Assembly: GCF_037963765.1 (NCBI RefSeq)
Contig: NZ_CP150166.1
Location: 2,115,501-2,179,500, forward strand
Origin: Sporosarcina sp. FSL W8-0480
GTDB lineage: Bacteria > Bacillota > Bacilli > Bacillales_A > Planococcaceae
DNA: 64,000 bases
Direction of reading: 5' to 3'
Made by a program: the position numbers and the translations under genes. The notes under the pieces are model-generated. The model saw only the letters and a program-made list of their open reading frames with translations. It was not told where the DNA came from and did no database searches. Shown here piece after piece: positions 15,474 to 25,819 of this stretch; within the stretch, counting starts at the first letter, position 1; each line of letters begins with the position of its first letter.

Positions 15474-16004
15474 ATGACAGAGAAGAAATTAGAGAAGGCC
15501 ACTTTTGCTGGAGGTTGTTTCTGGTGCATGGTTAAGCCGTTCAAAGAATGGGAAGGCATCCATGATGTTGTATCGGGTTATATGGGCGGCCATGTAGAAA
15601 ATCCTACATACGAAGATGTTAAGCGTGGAGATTCTGGCCATTTGGAAGTTGTGGAAATCACATACGACCCTTCCCTGTTTACGTATAATGAATTGCTGGA
15701 TTTATATTGGCCACAAATTGATCCTACAGATGCCGGCGGACAATTCCATGACCGTGGACATTCATACACGACAGCTATTTTCTACTATACCGAAGAACAA
15801 AAAGAGGCTGCGGAACTGTCGAAAGTCAAACTTGAACAAAGCGGTAGATTTAGCAAGCCAATTGTAACAGATATAAGGCCAGCGGAAACGTTCTACCGTG
15901 CTGAGGAATACCATCAGGACTACTATTTAAAAGAAAAGGCTCATTATGAAGAAGACCGTGCCAAATCTGGACGCGATGAATTCATAACTGAAAACTGGAA
16001 ATGA
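15474..16004 (+). CDS. msrA: Peptide-methionine (S)-S-oxide reductase MsrA (copy 1)
   Basis: Repairs Met-S-sulfoxide in the cytosol using thioredoxin. 176 residues with the catalytic [11 protein letters not shown] near residue 12, the GGHVENPTYEDV stretch and QIDPTDAGGQFHDRG. The second Cys in CFWC is usual for Bacillaceae enzymes. ATG at 15474 with AAAGGGG nine bases upstream. Stand-alone gene with its own terminator; a second msrA at 41.4 kb is fused by overlap to msrB. Confidence 0.93.
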   Translation: MTEKKLEKATFAGGCFWCMVKPFKEWEGIHDVVSGYMGGHVENPTYEDVKRGDSGHLEVVEITYDPSLFTYNELLDLYWPQIDPTDAGGQFHDRGHSYTTAIFYYTEEQKEAAELSKVKLEQSGRFSKPIVTDIRPAETFYRAEEYHQDYYLKEKAHYEEDRAKSGRDEFITENWK

Positions 16005-16006
16005 GA

Positions 16007-16035
16007 AAAAACCGGATCCTAAAGGTCCGGTTTTA
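16007..16035. terminator. Bidirectional terminator
   Basis: Stem AAAACCGGA (16008-16016) with TCCGGTTTT (16026-16034) between the convergent msrA and MFS genes. Confidence 0.8.
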
Positions 16036-17226
16036 TTTGTTTACTGTTTTAACTTCCCGATCACCAATCAAAAATGTTAAGAAAATCATGGCAATGAATA
16101 GTAGGAATAATATCATTAAAGTATAATGATGATCCCCAGTTAAATCGTAGATGAGGGCGATGAGCATTGGCAGAAAACCAGCCATTATAAATCCCCCTGT
16201 TTGCATCATTGATGTCCACGCATTTGTATCATCTGCTGTAACAGTTTCATCCAATGGAAATAGCAAGGCGATTGGAAATAAACCTGCAAGTGGCACCCCC
16301 ATGAAAAATGCACTAATCCAAAGTAATAAACTTACACCCGTCCACATTAGACCAATTGCAACTAAACCCATTCCTAAAAAAAACAATAGCCATAGCTTCC
16401 TCTTTGGAAAACGTTCATAGATAATAGGAAAAAAGAGGTTCAATACAATTTGAATTATTGTTACAAGACTTAATAGTGAACTTGCCTGTACAAGTGACAT
16501 TCCAGAATCCAATGCAATTGGCACGAGCCAAGTAATAATAGAAAAAAATGCGGAGGCTTGAAGGCCGAAAAACAATAGGAACAGCCATGCTTTTTTATTA
16601 CGCCATGGCGACTTAGGTTCAGTTTTCAACATCTCATCTTGTTGCTTCACTTGTCTTTGTACATTTTGGGAAGCCTTCCAAAAAAATATACCTACTACTG
16701 CAAATACAGCCCATATCGCAAGGGAAAATGAGTAGGAATTGGTATATGAGAAAAATACCGCTGTCAACCCTGCACCAAGTGTTGAACCGACCCCCATGCC
16801 GAAAGAGTAGATGCCGATAACACTTGTAGCGCGTTCCGGAAAGTTTTGTTTAATCATAGCAGAAAGGAGTGGACCAATAACGGCAATTGCAATCCCTATT
16901 AATATTGCAGAGAAAACTAATGATATGTAATTCGAATAAACTCCTCTTAATGCAGTTGCCGCCCCAATGATGATGAGCATCAAATACATGGAATTACTTA
17001 AGCCGATTCTACGGTTCAACCAAGGGGACAGTAGAGCAAACAGCCCCATGCAAAACACCGGCAATGCAGTTAATAAACTAACTTGTGTATTCGTCAATAT
17101 CAGGTCTCTCCTAATAATATCTAACATCGGACCGATTGACGTAACTGCAGGTCTCAGATTTAAGGAAACGACAAAAATGGTGGAAATTAATAAAATAACT
17201 TTTTGTTTTGATTGTCTCTTCATCAT
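16033..17226 (-). CDS. CynX/NimT-type MFS transporter
   Basis: 397 residues with about twelve membrane segments. The N-terminal SLNLRPAVTSIGPMLDIIRRDL is typical of the CynX/NimT branch (cyanate and 2-nitroimidazole transporters and unknown relatives), and LTALPVFCMGLFALLSPWL follows. Substrate cannot be read from the sequence. ATG at 17226 with AAGGAG seven bases upstream. Divergent from the ABC-F gene. Confidence 0.85.
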   Translation of the reverse strand: MMKRQSKQKVILLISTIFVVSLNLRPAVTSIGPMLDIIRRDLILTNTQVSLLTALPVFCMGLFALLSPWLNRRIGLSNSMYLMLIIIGAATALRGVYSNYISLVFSAILIGIAIAVIGPLLSAMIKQNFPERATSVIGIYSFGMGVGSTLGAGLTAVFFSYTNSYSFSLAIWAVFAVVGIFFWKASQNVQRQVKQQDEMLKTEPKSPWRNKKAWLFLLFFGLQASAFFSIITWLVPIALDSGMSLVQASSLLSLVTIIQIVLNLFFPIIYERFPKRKLWLLFFLGMGLVAIGLMWTGVSLLLWISAFFMGVPLAGLFPIALLFPLDETVTADDTNAWTSMMQTGGFIMAGFLPMLIALIYDLTGDHHYTLMILFLLFIAMIFLTFLIGDREVKTVNK

Positions 17227-17348
17227 TAGTGAACTCCTTTTTAAACTTCCGTAACCATCATACGTGAAACAGCTTAAAAAAGTGCGGATAACGAATTGAA
17301 CACAATACCATTAATGTGTGGATTCATGCTATAATAGGAGCATTGTGA

Positions 17349-18971
<1,623 letters not shown>

Positions 18972-18974
18972 TCT

Positions 18975-19010
18975 TAACCGCGTTCCTCATTAGAGAAACG
19001 CGGTTTTTTT
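18975..19010 (+). terminator. Terminator of the ykpA-type gene
   Basis: Stem AACCGCGTT with AACGCGGTT followed by a run of seven T. Confidence 0.85.
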
Positions 19011-19069
19011 AATCCAAGGATAATCGCATTTATTTCGGGTATATTATTTGAAAAGGAGAGTGTTTTTAT

Positions 19070-19750
19070 ATGAGGATGTATCGTTTGCTCATTGCACTGG
19101 TATTTACTACCCTTTTAGTGATGGGATGCTCAAACAAAACAACAACATTAAATAGCTCAGGCAATAGCGGAGAGTCAAATGATCCAGATCAAGTAACCGA
19201 CAAAGGCAATAAACAGGTGATAGAGACTGTCGATAAGTCACTGAAAGATTACTTCTTGCCAGATGGATCAAAAGCGAATTTCCTTGGGGATGGAAATGAA
19301 TTTGCAGAATTAGATGTTACATTTGCCATGCCTTATGAGAATATCGTCGTTGTTCATGAAAATAATGGCGGTGTCGTCATTAGGTTTATTTACGAGATTG
19401 AGGAGAATCAGATTACATTAATTAATCATACGTCTGTAGATATGAATGAGGACTTCCCTACTTTAGAGGAAATTGATGCAATGAAACCGGAAGGTATTTA
19501 TTTGAAAAAGCCATTTGAAGTCGGCACTACTTTTGATAAGTGGACGATCACTGAAACAGGGGTTACAGTAGAAACCCCTTACCAAAAATTTGAAAATGCA
19601 TTCGTTATCGAATCAAAAGAAAATAATGCTCTAAACCGAAAGTATTTTGTTGAGGGATACGGCGAAGTTAAACGTGAATCGATAATGGATGTCGAAAATA
19701 ATGAGAAATTCATAGTAACATCCACGTTGGAGTCTGTGAGTAAGCCATAA
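19070..19750 (+). CDS. Putative lipoprotein of unknown function
   Basis: 226 residues: lipoprotein signal MYRLLIALVFTTLLVMGC with the Cys at about residue 20, a Ser/Asn/Gly-rich linker, then a beta-rich domain without recognised motifs. Probably anchored on the outer face of the membrane. ATG with GGAGAG upstream. Monocistronic between two terminators. I do not recognise the family. Confidence 0.8.
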   Translation: MRMYRLLIALVFTTLLVMGCSNKTTTLNSSGNSGESNDPDQVTDKGNKQVIETVDKSLKDYFLPDGSKANFLGDGNEFAELDVTFAMPYENIVVVHENNGGVVIRFIYEIEENQITLINHTSVDMNEDFPTLEEIDAMKPEGIYLKKPFEVGTTFDKWTITETGVTVETPYQKFENAFVIESKENNALNRKYFVEGYGEVKRESIMDVENNEKFIVTSTLESVSKP

Positions 19751-19782
19751 TTTCCCTAATGTGTCTCGCAGGAATATACAAA

Positions 19783-19809
19783 AAAGAGGCTCCTGTGAAG
19801 GGCCTCTTT
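19783..19809. terminator. Bidirectional terminator
   Basis: AAAGAGGC (19783-19790) pairs with GCCTCTTT (19802-19809), between the convergent lipoprotein and cold shock genes. Confidence 0.8.
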
Positions 19810-19820
19810 GATCTGACGAA

Positions 19821-20021
19821 TTATAGTTTCACTACGTTAGCAGCTTGAAGACCACGATTGCCTTCTACAACTTCGAACTCAACATGTTGACCTTCATCCA
19901 AAGTTTTAAATCCGTCTCCCTGAATAGCAGAGAAGTGTACGAATACATCGTCTTCCCCTTCAACTTCGATGAATCCGAAGCCTTTTTCAGAGTTGAACCA
20001 CTTTACAGTACCTTGTTTCAT
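19821..20021 (-). CDS. Cold shock protein (CspB type)
   Basis: 66-residue single-stranded nucleic acid chaperone. RNP1 KGFGFIEV (residues 13-20) and RNP2 VFVHFSAI (26-33) are intact, with the usual [14 protein letters not shown] start. Expressed from a strong extended -10 promoter with an unusually long leader that folds into a 20-bp helix (separate entries). Which Bacillus Csp paralogue it matches cannot be decided. Confidence 0.95.
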   Translation of the reverse strand: MKQGTVKWFNSEKGFGFIEVEGEDDVFVHFSAIQGDGFKTLDEGQHVEFEVVEGNRGLQAANVVKL

Positions 20022-20065
20022 GTGTGACTACCTCCAAATAATTTACTTACTAATACATGAAAAAA

Positions 20066-20121
20066 ATTCACATATTACAAAAAGTACCGACAACGCCGAT
20101 CACCTTTTGTAATACGTGAAT
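20066..20121 (-). promoter_or_regulatory. Long hairpin in the cold shock gene leader
   Basis: Two 20-base arms (20102-20121 and 20066-20085) with a 16-base loop. On the minus-strand RNA all 20 positions pair, two of them as G-U; on the other strand those two would be A-C mismatches. That favours an RNA element over a DNA operator. It sits between the promoter and the ribosome binding site, as a cold-responsive leader would. Confidence 0.6.
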
Positions 20122-20155
20122 ACGTTTGTTTCGGTAAAACATATTAGATACTGCT

Positions 20156-20183
20156 ACTATACCATACCCATAATATTTGTCAA
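20156..20183 (-). promoter_or_regulatory. Promoter of the cold shock gene
   Basis: Minus strand: -35 TTGACA (20178-20183), 16-base spacer, extended -10 TGG-TATAGT (20156-20161 for the hexamer). The start near 20149 gives a leader of about 128 nt. Confidence 0.75.
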
Positions 20184-20214
20184 TATAACAATATTAAATA
20201 TTCGAATTATTTAT

Positions 20215-20514
20215 CTAACTCAATCTGGATGGTTTGCCATCAGCCAGTGCAAGGAGCCCGTGAAAAATTTGGAGATCCTCATCGCATCCATCACAGAAAC
20301 AACGCTCTGTTTCAGACCAATATGCAAAAAAACAATCATCTCTCTCTTCCTTATACTTATATTTTGCTTCAAATTCTTTTTTTAATTCATCAAGGTATAA
20401 TTTTGCATCAGTTAACGTATCAAATTTCCTTCTTGACTGAATAGTCGATTCCCAATCTTCGAACATCCACCACGGCTCATAGTCCGCTTTCATATAAACA
20501 ATTTCATAGACCAT
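20215..20514 (-). CDS. DUF1033 family protein
   Basis: 99 residues. The MKADYEPWWMFEDWE opening and the CFCDGCDEDLQIFHGLLALA end fit the DUF1033 family of Firmicutes; function unknown. Acidic, with several Cys and aromatic residues, no signal or membrane segment. Stands alone upstream of the cold shock promoter. Confidence 0.75.
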   Translation of the reverse strand: MVYEIVYMKADYEPWWMFEDWESTIQSRRKFDTLTDAKLYLDELKKEFEAKYKYKEERDDCFFAYWSETERCFCDGCDEDLQIFHGLLALADGKPSRLS

Positions 20515-20712
20515 TATTCTTCCCCCATTAATTCGAATGTGAGTGGATTCATTTTAACAAATTCAATGTAACTATCCAAGTAATTGGATTCAGCGTTAAT
20601 AACACTGTAATTCAACTACAAATCAGGTATAATTGCACTAAAGACATGAAACTTAATGCTAATTTAAACGTATTAAGTAATATAAGAAAAAACGCAAGGA
20701 GGCCTGGATACA

Positions 20713-21375
20713 TTGAAAGAAGTCAAACAGTTTTTCCAAAGACACTTAATAACAGCGCCTATCAGTTTCGGCTCCTGGTTTACAATGACCTTGGCAGCAG
20801 GCATGAATCCTCTTGCTGCAACAGGCCTGATGATTGCAATTTACCTAAGCGGTAATTTCACGATTAAACAAATACAGCTATCCTCAAATGTTAAGGAACT
20901 TGGCATGTCAAGATCTGAATATAAACACATCAAGACCCAATTGAATGAAGCTAAAACGAAGATTAATAAACTGAATGGACTCTATGGTCAAGTCCGTTCT
21001 GTCCAAGCGTTCAAACAGGTTTACGAGATAAATAACTTAGCGAAAAGGATTCTCACCATAGTACGCAAAAACCCGAAAAAATTCTACCATGTAGAGAGAT
21101 TTTTCTATTCCCATCTCGATTCTGCAGTCGAACTTACTTCAAAATACGCAATCCTTGTGAACCAACCTTTGAAAGATCAGGAAATCAGGGTTGCTCTCCA
21201 ACATACAAGGGAAACACTAAATGATGTGAATAGACAGTTGGAGCAGGATTTAAGAGGTGCACTTGCTACTGATATCGAACAGCTTCAACTAGAATTGGAT
21301 TATGTGGATGTTACAATGAAAAAGAATAAACCGTTGCTTGAGATGAAAGGAGAAATGCGTAATGACAGGGAATAA
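20713..21375 (+). CDS. xpaC: XpaC-like protein
   Basis: 220 residues of the XpaC family (named for 5-bromo-4-chloroindolyl phosphate hydrolysis in B. subtilis, molecular role unclear). One or two hydrophobic segments at residues 15-45 (PISFGSWFTMTLAAG and ATGLMIAIYLSG), then a helical domain. TTG start with AAGGAGG ten bases upstream. Overlaps the telA-like gene by 14 bp, the same pairing as xpaC-yaaN of B. subtilis. Confidence 0.82.
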   Translation: MKEVKQFFQRHLITAPISFGSWFTMTLAAGMNPLAATGLMIAIYLSGNFTIKQIQLSSNVKELGMSRSEYKHIKTQLNEAKTKINKLNGLYGQVRSVQAFKQVYEINNLAKRILTIVRKNPKKFYHVERFFYSHLDSAVELTSKYAILVNQPLKDQEIRVALQHTRETLNDVNRQLEQDLRGALATDIEQLQLELDYVDVTMKKNKPLLEMKGEMRNDRE

Positions 21376-22564
21376 CATGACAAATAATGAGGTAAAGACC
21401 ATGGATGACCTTTTGGACAATCCATTTGATATGAATGAACCTTTACTGCCTAAAGAAATGCAAACTGAACAAAGTAAAGGGCAGGTCGCAGTAAAACTGA
21501 TGGATCGCTTAACTCCTGAAGAACAGGCTAAAGCGAAGCAGTTAGCTGAGCAGATTCCAGTCGGTAATTACGAAGCAATCATTACGTATGGAGCAAATGC
21601 TCAAAATGAGTTATCCCGATTTTCTCATAAAATGTTGGACCATGTACAAAGCAAAGATATCGGACCTGTTGGAGATGTGCTGAGTGACTTGATGAGCAAA
21701 CTTTCGGAAATCGATCCAGAAGATTTATCCGAGAAGAAGAAATCAGGCTTAGCGCGCCTATTTAAGAAAGCGACGCGCTCCATTCAAGAGATGATGACGA
21801 AGTATCAAAAACTAAGCACACAAATCGATCGCATCGGTGTACAGCTTGAGCATTCGAAACGTGGATTGCTTGAAGATGTGCAAATGCTCGATAACTTATA
21901 TGAACAAAACAAGACATATTTCCAAGCATTGAATGTCTATATTGCAGCGGCTGAGCTAAAACGTGATGAAATCGCGAATGTCATCATTCCAGAAATGCAA
22001 AGAAAAGCTGAACTTTCCAATGATCAGATGGCATTCCAGGAAGTGAATGACATGGGGCAATTCCTCGACCGTCTGGAAAAACGCTTGTATGATTTGCAAC
22101 TATCAAGACAAATTACGATCCAAAGTGCTCCACAAATAAGAATGATTCAACAAACGAACCAGACGCTTGCTGAGAAGATTCAATCATCCATCATGACTTC
22201 CATTCCATTATGGAAAAACCAAATTGCTATTGCACTGACGTTAAATCGTCAGCGAAAAGCGGTGGAATCACAAAAATTGGTGACAAAAACAACAAACGAC
22301 TTGCTATTGAAGAATTCAGAGATGCTAAAAGTGAACTCGATTGAAACGGCAAAAGAAAACGAACGTGGTATTATTGAAATCGATACGTTGAAAAAGACAC
22401 AAGAGAATTTGATCCAAACAATCGAAGAAACGCTCCAGATTCAAGCGGATGGCCGTGCGAAGCGGAAAGCTGCTGAAGTTGAGATTGCTCGTATGGAAGA
22501 AGAATTGAAACAACGTCTTCTTGCAGTGCATGAAAAAACACAATCACCGCAGCGACCTTATTAA
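21362..22564 (+). CDS. yaaN: TelA/YaaN family toxic anion resistance protein
   Basis: 400 residues, almost all helical, of the TelA family (PF05816) associated with tellurite and other envelope stresses; the mechanism is not settled. Recognisable by GLARLFKKATRSIQEMMTKY near residue 140, the QLSRQITIQSAPQIRMIQ region and the C-terminal coiled coil. No signal peptide; cytosolic. AAAGGAG nine bases before the ATG, inside the xpaC end. Confidence 0.88.
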   Translation: MTGNNMTNNEVKTMDDLLDNPFDMNEPLLPKEMQTEQSKGQVAVKLMDRLTPEEQAKAKQLAEQIPVGNYEAIITYGANAQNELSRFSHKMLDHVQSKDIGPVGDVLSDLMSKLSEIDPEDLSEKKKSGLARLFKKATRSIQEMMTKYQKLSTQIDRIGVQLEHSKRGLLEDVQMLDNLYEQNKTYFQALNVYIAAAELKRDEIANVIIPEMQRKAELSNDQMAFQEVNDMGQFLDRLEKRLYDLQLSRQITIQSAPQIRMIQQTNQTLAEKIQSSIMTSIPLWKNQIAIALTLNRQRKAVESQKLVTKTTNDLLLKNSEMLKVNSIETAKENERGIIEIDTLKKTQENLIQTIEETLQIQADGRAKRKAAEVEIARMEEELKQRLLAVHEKTQSPQRPY

Positions 22565-22568
22565 TCGC

Positions 22569-22610
22569 AAAACAGTTGAAGGAAGCCAATGCTTCCTTCA
22601 ACTGTTTTTT
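22569..22610. terminator. Strong terminator after the telA-like gene
   Basis: Perfect 17-bp stem (22569-22585 with 22591-22607), 5-base loop, run of T on the plus strand; a shorter T run on the other strand may also serve the convergent VWA gene. Confidence 0.9.
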
Positions 22611-22646
22611 AGTGAATAATTGTGCACTAACCATATTCGAATAATA

Positions 22647-22729
22647 GAATGGACCTTGGTAGCAAAAGAATGAGCCCTTATAAGAAAAAATGGACCCTAA
22701 CAGTGAAAGAACGGACCTTGACTTAACCA
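22647..22729. repeat. Degenerate 21-bp tandem repeat
   Basis: Four imperfect units beginning at 22647, 22668, 22688 and 22709, each with a core like GAATGGACCTT. The last unit runs over the stop codon of the VWA gene. Function unknown. Confidence 0.55.
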
Positions 22730-24615
22730 ATTGCAATTGCCAATAACTTTCGTAGAATCCTCAACGTTTGGTCTGTGAAGTTTTCCACCGAATGGGACGC
22801 CGCTGACTTATTTCCGAACATCATCGAAAACAATTCACGTTGATCATCAGTTGGTTCTTCAGATGCTAAAAATAAATGAATGACAGAAATTCCCCGTTTC
22901 TCCGCCTCCATCACTGCTTCCCTCGTATCCAAAACACCATTACGATCATAGCCGAATGCGGAAGGTTCACCATCCGAGAAAACAAGTAAAAACTTATTTT
23001 TCTCCGGTCTCGCTAAAAGCCTTCTGCTCATCCATCTAATCGCAAAACCATCCCGATTGTCCTCATTCGTCTCAAATGAAAGGATTGACAGCCCATTATC
23101 CTGCCGTTGTTCCATGAATGTATGCATTAGACCGAACACATTCGGTTGGACTTCTTTTGTTGCATGGTTGGCATCCTCATAATACGAAGAGATTTCATGT
23201 GGGACTGAAAGTTGACGTAATACATCATGGAACATTAAAACCGCTTTTTTCGTTTCATCCAGCTTATCCATCATTGAAGCTGACCCATCAACTAACAGTC
23301 CGAATACTGCATCTAATTTATCCGAAGGAATGTTTTTCCGATAAAATGGTCTTGGTCGTTCATCGACAAGTAACGTCGTAAGCTTTGGAGATAGACGGCC
23401 CTTTGCCAATCCTGTCCTTCGTGCATCCTCTTTCAATTCAATCCGTTTTTTCATCTCCTCAACGAATGAACGGATATAAGGCTTATGTTCCTCACGCCAT
23501 CTTAACAATTTGACCTTGTTCGTTTCGTCACTGACGGCTTCAACAACTTTTTCCTCAAAAACTACATGGGCATGCTCTTTCCCGAATTCCTTCCCGGTCT
23601 TTTTCTGCCCGATTTTCTTATCAGTTTGTTCATGTTCTTCATCAGACCATTGCTCACTCTCATTACCCTCAGATTGGCCGGTTCCAATTTCCTGGATTTC
23701 TGCATTTTCATTGCCTTCTGTTGCATTACTCCCATCTCCCCTACCCGCCCGGCCATGCTCCAGTTCGTATTCAAGATGGACGCCTGACTCGCTTTCATTT
23801 TCCCGATGCCATGTGCGGAACACTTCGTCAATTGTTTCTTTAACTTCCTGCTCCCCTTTTTCCGCGTCTTTCATCCCGTCATGATAATGAAAAGTCGCAG
23901 TTTCGTCCGAAATCGAATCGCCAACTGCATAGTACTGATGGATAAGATCTCCCTCGATAACCTCTTCAATCATGAAGATAATACGATTAACAACATCTAT
24001 CATTTGGGAAGTTGAAGTTGCATCGGTTGCATAGGAGGCTCTCAACAGAATCTGTTCAATCGGCAATTCCCATTCCACAGCCGATTGAGTGAACATACTA
24101 TCATGAAGGTTAATGAATAGCTGATTCATCAAGGCATCTGCATAAAAGCCCTTTTTAAAGTTGGAAACGAGCCTGTCATGATGGAATTGTAGCATTAATT
24201 GCCTTCTTACAGAAAATGCTCTTCCCGTACCTGGTCGTTGTTTCCCAACGAAGTCCATCAACCTAAACTCTTCCAACATCAACAATAGTTCTTCAGCAAA
24301 TTTTCTTAAGTGATGTTTTTCATACTGCCTTCTGAACGTGAGCCAGTCACTTACAGAAAAGTTCTTCCAAAATCCGGCGGTCATTAAATAAACATCCGAA
24401 AGTCTTCCTAAATGAGTAATCTCATTTGGACGGTGTCTCCAAAAAACACTTAATGAAATTCCACCTTCTTTTGGTTGCAGTTCAAACAGTTTTCGTTCAG
24501 TCAATTCAAGAAACGGAGCATCTGCAAGGGCCCTGCCTAACCGTTCGTAAAGCAAAAGCTGGTTTGCATCGATTGTTTCATCATTGAATTGGATGAACCG
24601 GTTTAACTTCACCAT
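22723..24615 (-). CDS. yojO: VWA-domain protein, YojO/NorD type
   Basis: 630 residues. Partner of MoxR-type ATPases in protein or metal-centre maturation complexes; B. subtilis YojO is annotated as NorD-like. The C-terminal VWA domain (from about residue 420) has an intact MIDAS: DGSAS, with FSDGEPSAFG further on. The N-terminal 250 residues are helical and the middle (about 255-350) is very acidic and low in complexity. Ten bases downstream of the AAA+ gene, so one operon. The client is unknown; no nitric oxide reductase is nearby. Confidence 0.85.
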   Translation of the reverse strand: MVKLNRFIQFNDETIDANQLLLYERLGRALADAPFLELTERKLFELQPKEGGISLSVFWRHRPNEITHLGRLSDVYLMTAGFWKNFSVSDWLTFRRQYEKHHLRKFAEELLLMLEEFRLMDFVGKQRPGTGRAFSVRRQLMLQFHHDRLVSNFKKGFYADALMNQLFINLHDSMFTQSAVEWELPIEQILLRASYATDATSTSQMIDVVNRIIFMIEEVIEGDLIHQYYAVGDSISDETATFHYHDGMKDAEKGEQEVKETIDEVFRTWHRENESESGVHLEYELEHGRAGRGDGSNATEGNENAEIQEIGTGQSEGNESEQWSDEEHEQTDKKIGQKKTGKEFGKEHAHVVFEEKVVEAVSDETNKVKLLRWREEHKPYIRSFVEEMKKRIELKEDARRTGLAKGRLSPKLTTLLVDERPRPFYRKNIPSDKLDAVFGLLVDGSASMMDKLDETKKAVLMFHDVLRQLSVPHEISSYYEDANHATKEVQPNVFGLMHTFMEQRQDNGLSILSFETNEDNRDGFAIRWMSRRLLARPEKNKFLLVFSDGEPSAFGYDRNGVLDTREAVMEAEKRGISVIHLFLASEEPTDDQRELFSMMFGNKSAASHSVENFTDQTLRILRKLLAIAIG

Positions 24616-24625
24616 TCGATTCGCC

Positions 24626-25489
24626 TCATTTCACCCACGTATCCACTAATTCCATTACAAGCTTCTGTTCCATTTTGTCGTCAAGTTTTTCCGCGATTGA
24701 ATACTGTATTGCCCGTCTTAATGGAATGTGCTCCGCAAGAGCCATTGCATCCAACAAACTTCTTACTGAAGCTGCCTCCTCCGATAGAAGACCATTCATC
24801 ACTTGTTTCTTTAAATCCTCATTAATATTCATTACTGTATCAACCAAAGTTGGATTTGCTTTAGGGAACAGCTTTTGGATGATTTCTTTAAGCTGAACAC
24901 CAGCAAGATATGGGATGGAGAACGAAACAAAACGGTTTTTCAATGCTTCGTTCATCGGGGATGTTCCTACATATCCTTCATTTATTGCCGAGATAACTGT
25001 AAAATCCTTATGTGCGTGTATTACTTCCCCCGTGAACGGATTTGTTAACATACGGCGATGATCCAATACACTATGTAGAATAGGTAATGTTTCGGGTTTT
25101 GCCATATTGATTTCATCGATATATAGGATGTGTCCTTCCTTCATCGCCTGGACAACCGGACCTTCCACAAATTCAATAACAGTTTGCCCTTCTTTCGAAA
25201 TGATCGTCTTAAACCCTAATAGGGATTCCGCATCTAAGTCTACTGAGCAGTTCACACTATGCATCGGCTGTTGGAAAAACTCAGAAATACTTTGTGCAAG
25301 TTTTGTTTTTCCTGCACCGGATGGACCTTTTAACAGAATTGGTTTTTTTAATATGATACCAATCAAAATATCTTCCCATAGATTCGCTATAGGTGAAATA
25401 TACCCGCCTTCTTGGATCAATAACTTTTCATTCTTTTCATATCTACGTGATTGTCGTTGTTCCTGTTCAGCAACTATAAATGAATTCAT
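24626..25489 (-). CDS. yojN: MoxR-family AAA+ ATPase, YojN/NorQ type
   Basis: 287-residue AAA+ ATPase acting with the VWA protein encoded next. Walker A GPSGAGKTKLAQ near residue 65, Walker B ILYIDEINMAKPE near 130, sensor NEGYVGTSPMNEALKNRF around 185-205 with the Arg finger. The ATG at 25489 has GGGAGG nine bases upstream; the longer frame to 25519 runs through the preceding terminator. The odh-yojO-yojN neighbourhood is shared with B. subtilis. Confidence 0.88.
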   Translation of the reverse strand: MNSFIVAEQEQRQSRRYEKNEKLLIQEGGYISPIANLWEDILIGIILKKPILLKGPSGAGKTKLAQSISEFFQQPMHSVNCSVDLDAESLLGFKTIISKEGQTVIEFVEGPVVQAMKEGHILYIDEINMAKPETLPILHSVLDHRRMLTNPFTGEVIHAHKDFTVISAINEGYVGTSPMNEALKNRFVSFSIPYLAGVQLKEIIQKLFPKANPTLVDTVMNINEDLKKQVMNGLLSEEAASVRSLLDAMALAEHIPLRRAIQYSIAEKLDDKMEQKLVMELVDTWVK

Positions 25490-25506
25490 CACTATGTTCC
25501 TCCCAA

Positions 25507-25542
25507 TAAAAACGCCCAATGCTCTACGTTTGGCATTGGGCG
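25507..25542 (-). terminator. Terminator of the DUF6501 gene
   Basis: Stem CGCCCAATGC (25513-25522) with GCATTGGGCG (25533-25542), followed on the minus strand by a T run. Confidence 0.85.
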
Positions 25543-25547
25543 AATTT

Positions 25548-25745
25548 TCATTCGAAATACGTTTTATAATAGCCGCCGACTTTGCCTGAATTATCTACGA
25601 TGAAAATGAACTCTTCTGTTTCATTTTTTACGTCATATTCCTTACCAGGGGTTAGGACATTCGTGACAACATATTTTTCAGCATTGGCGTGCTTACAGAC
25701 AACTTTGCGGATTGTTGGAGCAGTAGTCCAATCTTTAAATGACAT
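25548..25745 (-). CDS. DUF6501 family small protein
   Basis: 65 residues, MSFKDWTTAPTIRKVVC at the start and FIFIVDNSGKVGGYYKTYFE at the end, matching the small Bacillales DUF6501 proteins as I remember them. Probably a small beta-barrel; function unknown. Start at 25745 with a GGTGAT site; further upstream in frame is the odhB terminator. Own terminator on each side. Confidence 0.72.
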   Translation of the reverse strand: MSFKDWTTAPTIRKVVCKHANAEKYVVTNVLTPGKEYDVKNETEEFIFIVDNSGKVGGYYKTYFE

Positions 25746-25770
25746 ATCAATCACCATCCATGTTTCAATT

Positions 25771-25799
25771 CGAAAAAGGACCCGATGTAACATCGGGCC
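25771..25799 (-). terminator. Hairpin upstream of the DUF6501 gene
   Basis: GGACCCGATG (25778-25787) with CATCGGGCC (25791-25799). The T run on the minus strand (25772-25777) makes it the terminator of odhB. Confidence 0.8.
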
Positions 25800-25819
25800 T
25801 TTCTCTGTATTTTATCCTA

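Noticed and set aside
22371..22736. 121-codon minus-strand frame across the telA end, terminator and 21-bp repeats
   Set aside because: It overlaps a well-supported gene and a strong terminator, has no ribosome binding site, and its repeats come from the DNA repeat.
23510..23884. 124-codon plus-strand frame, Ser/Pro-rich
   Set aside because: Shadow of the acidic low-complexity part of the VWA gene; the composition mirrors that strand.
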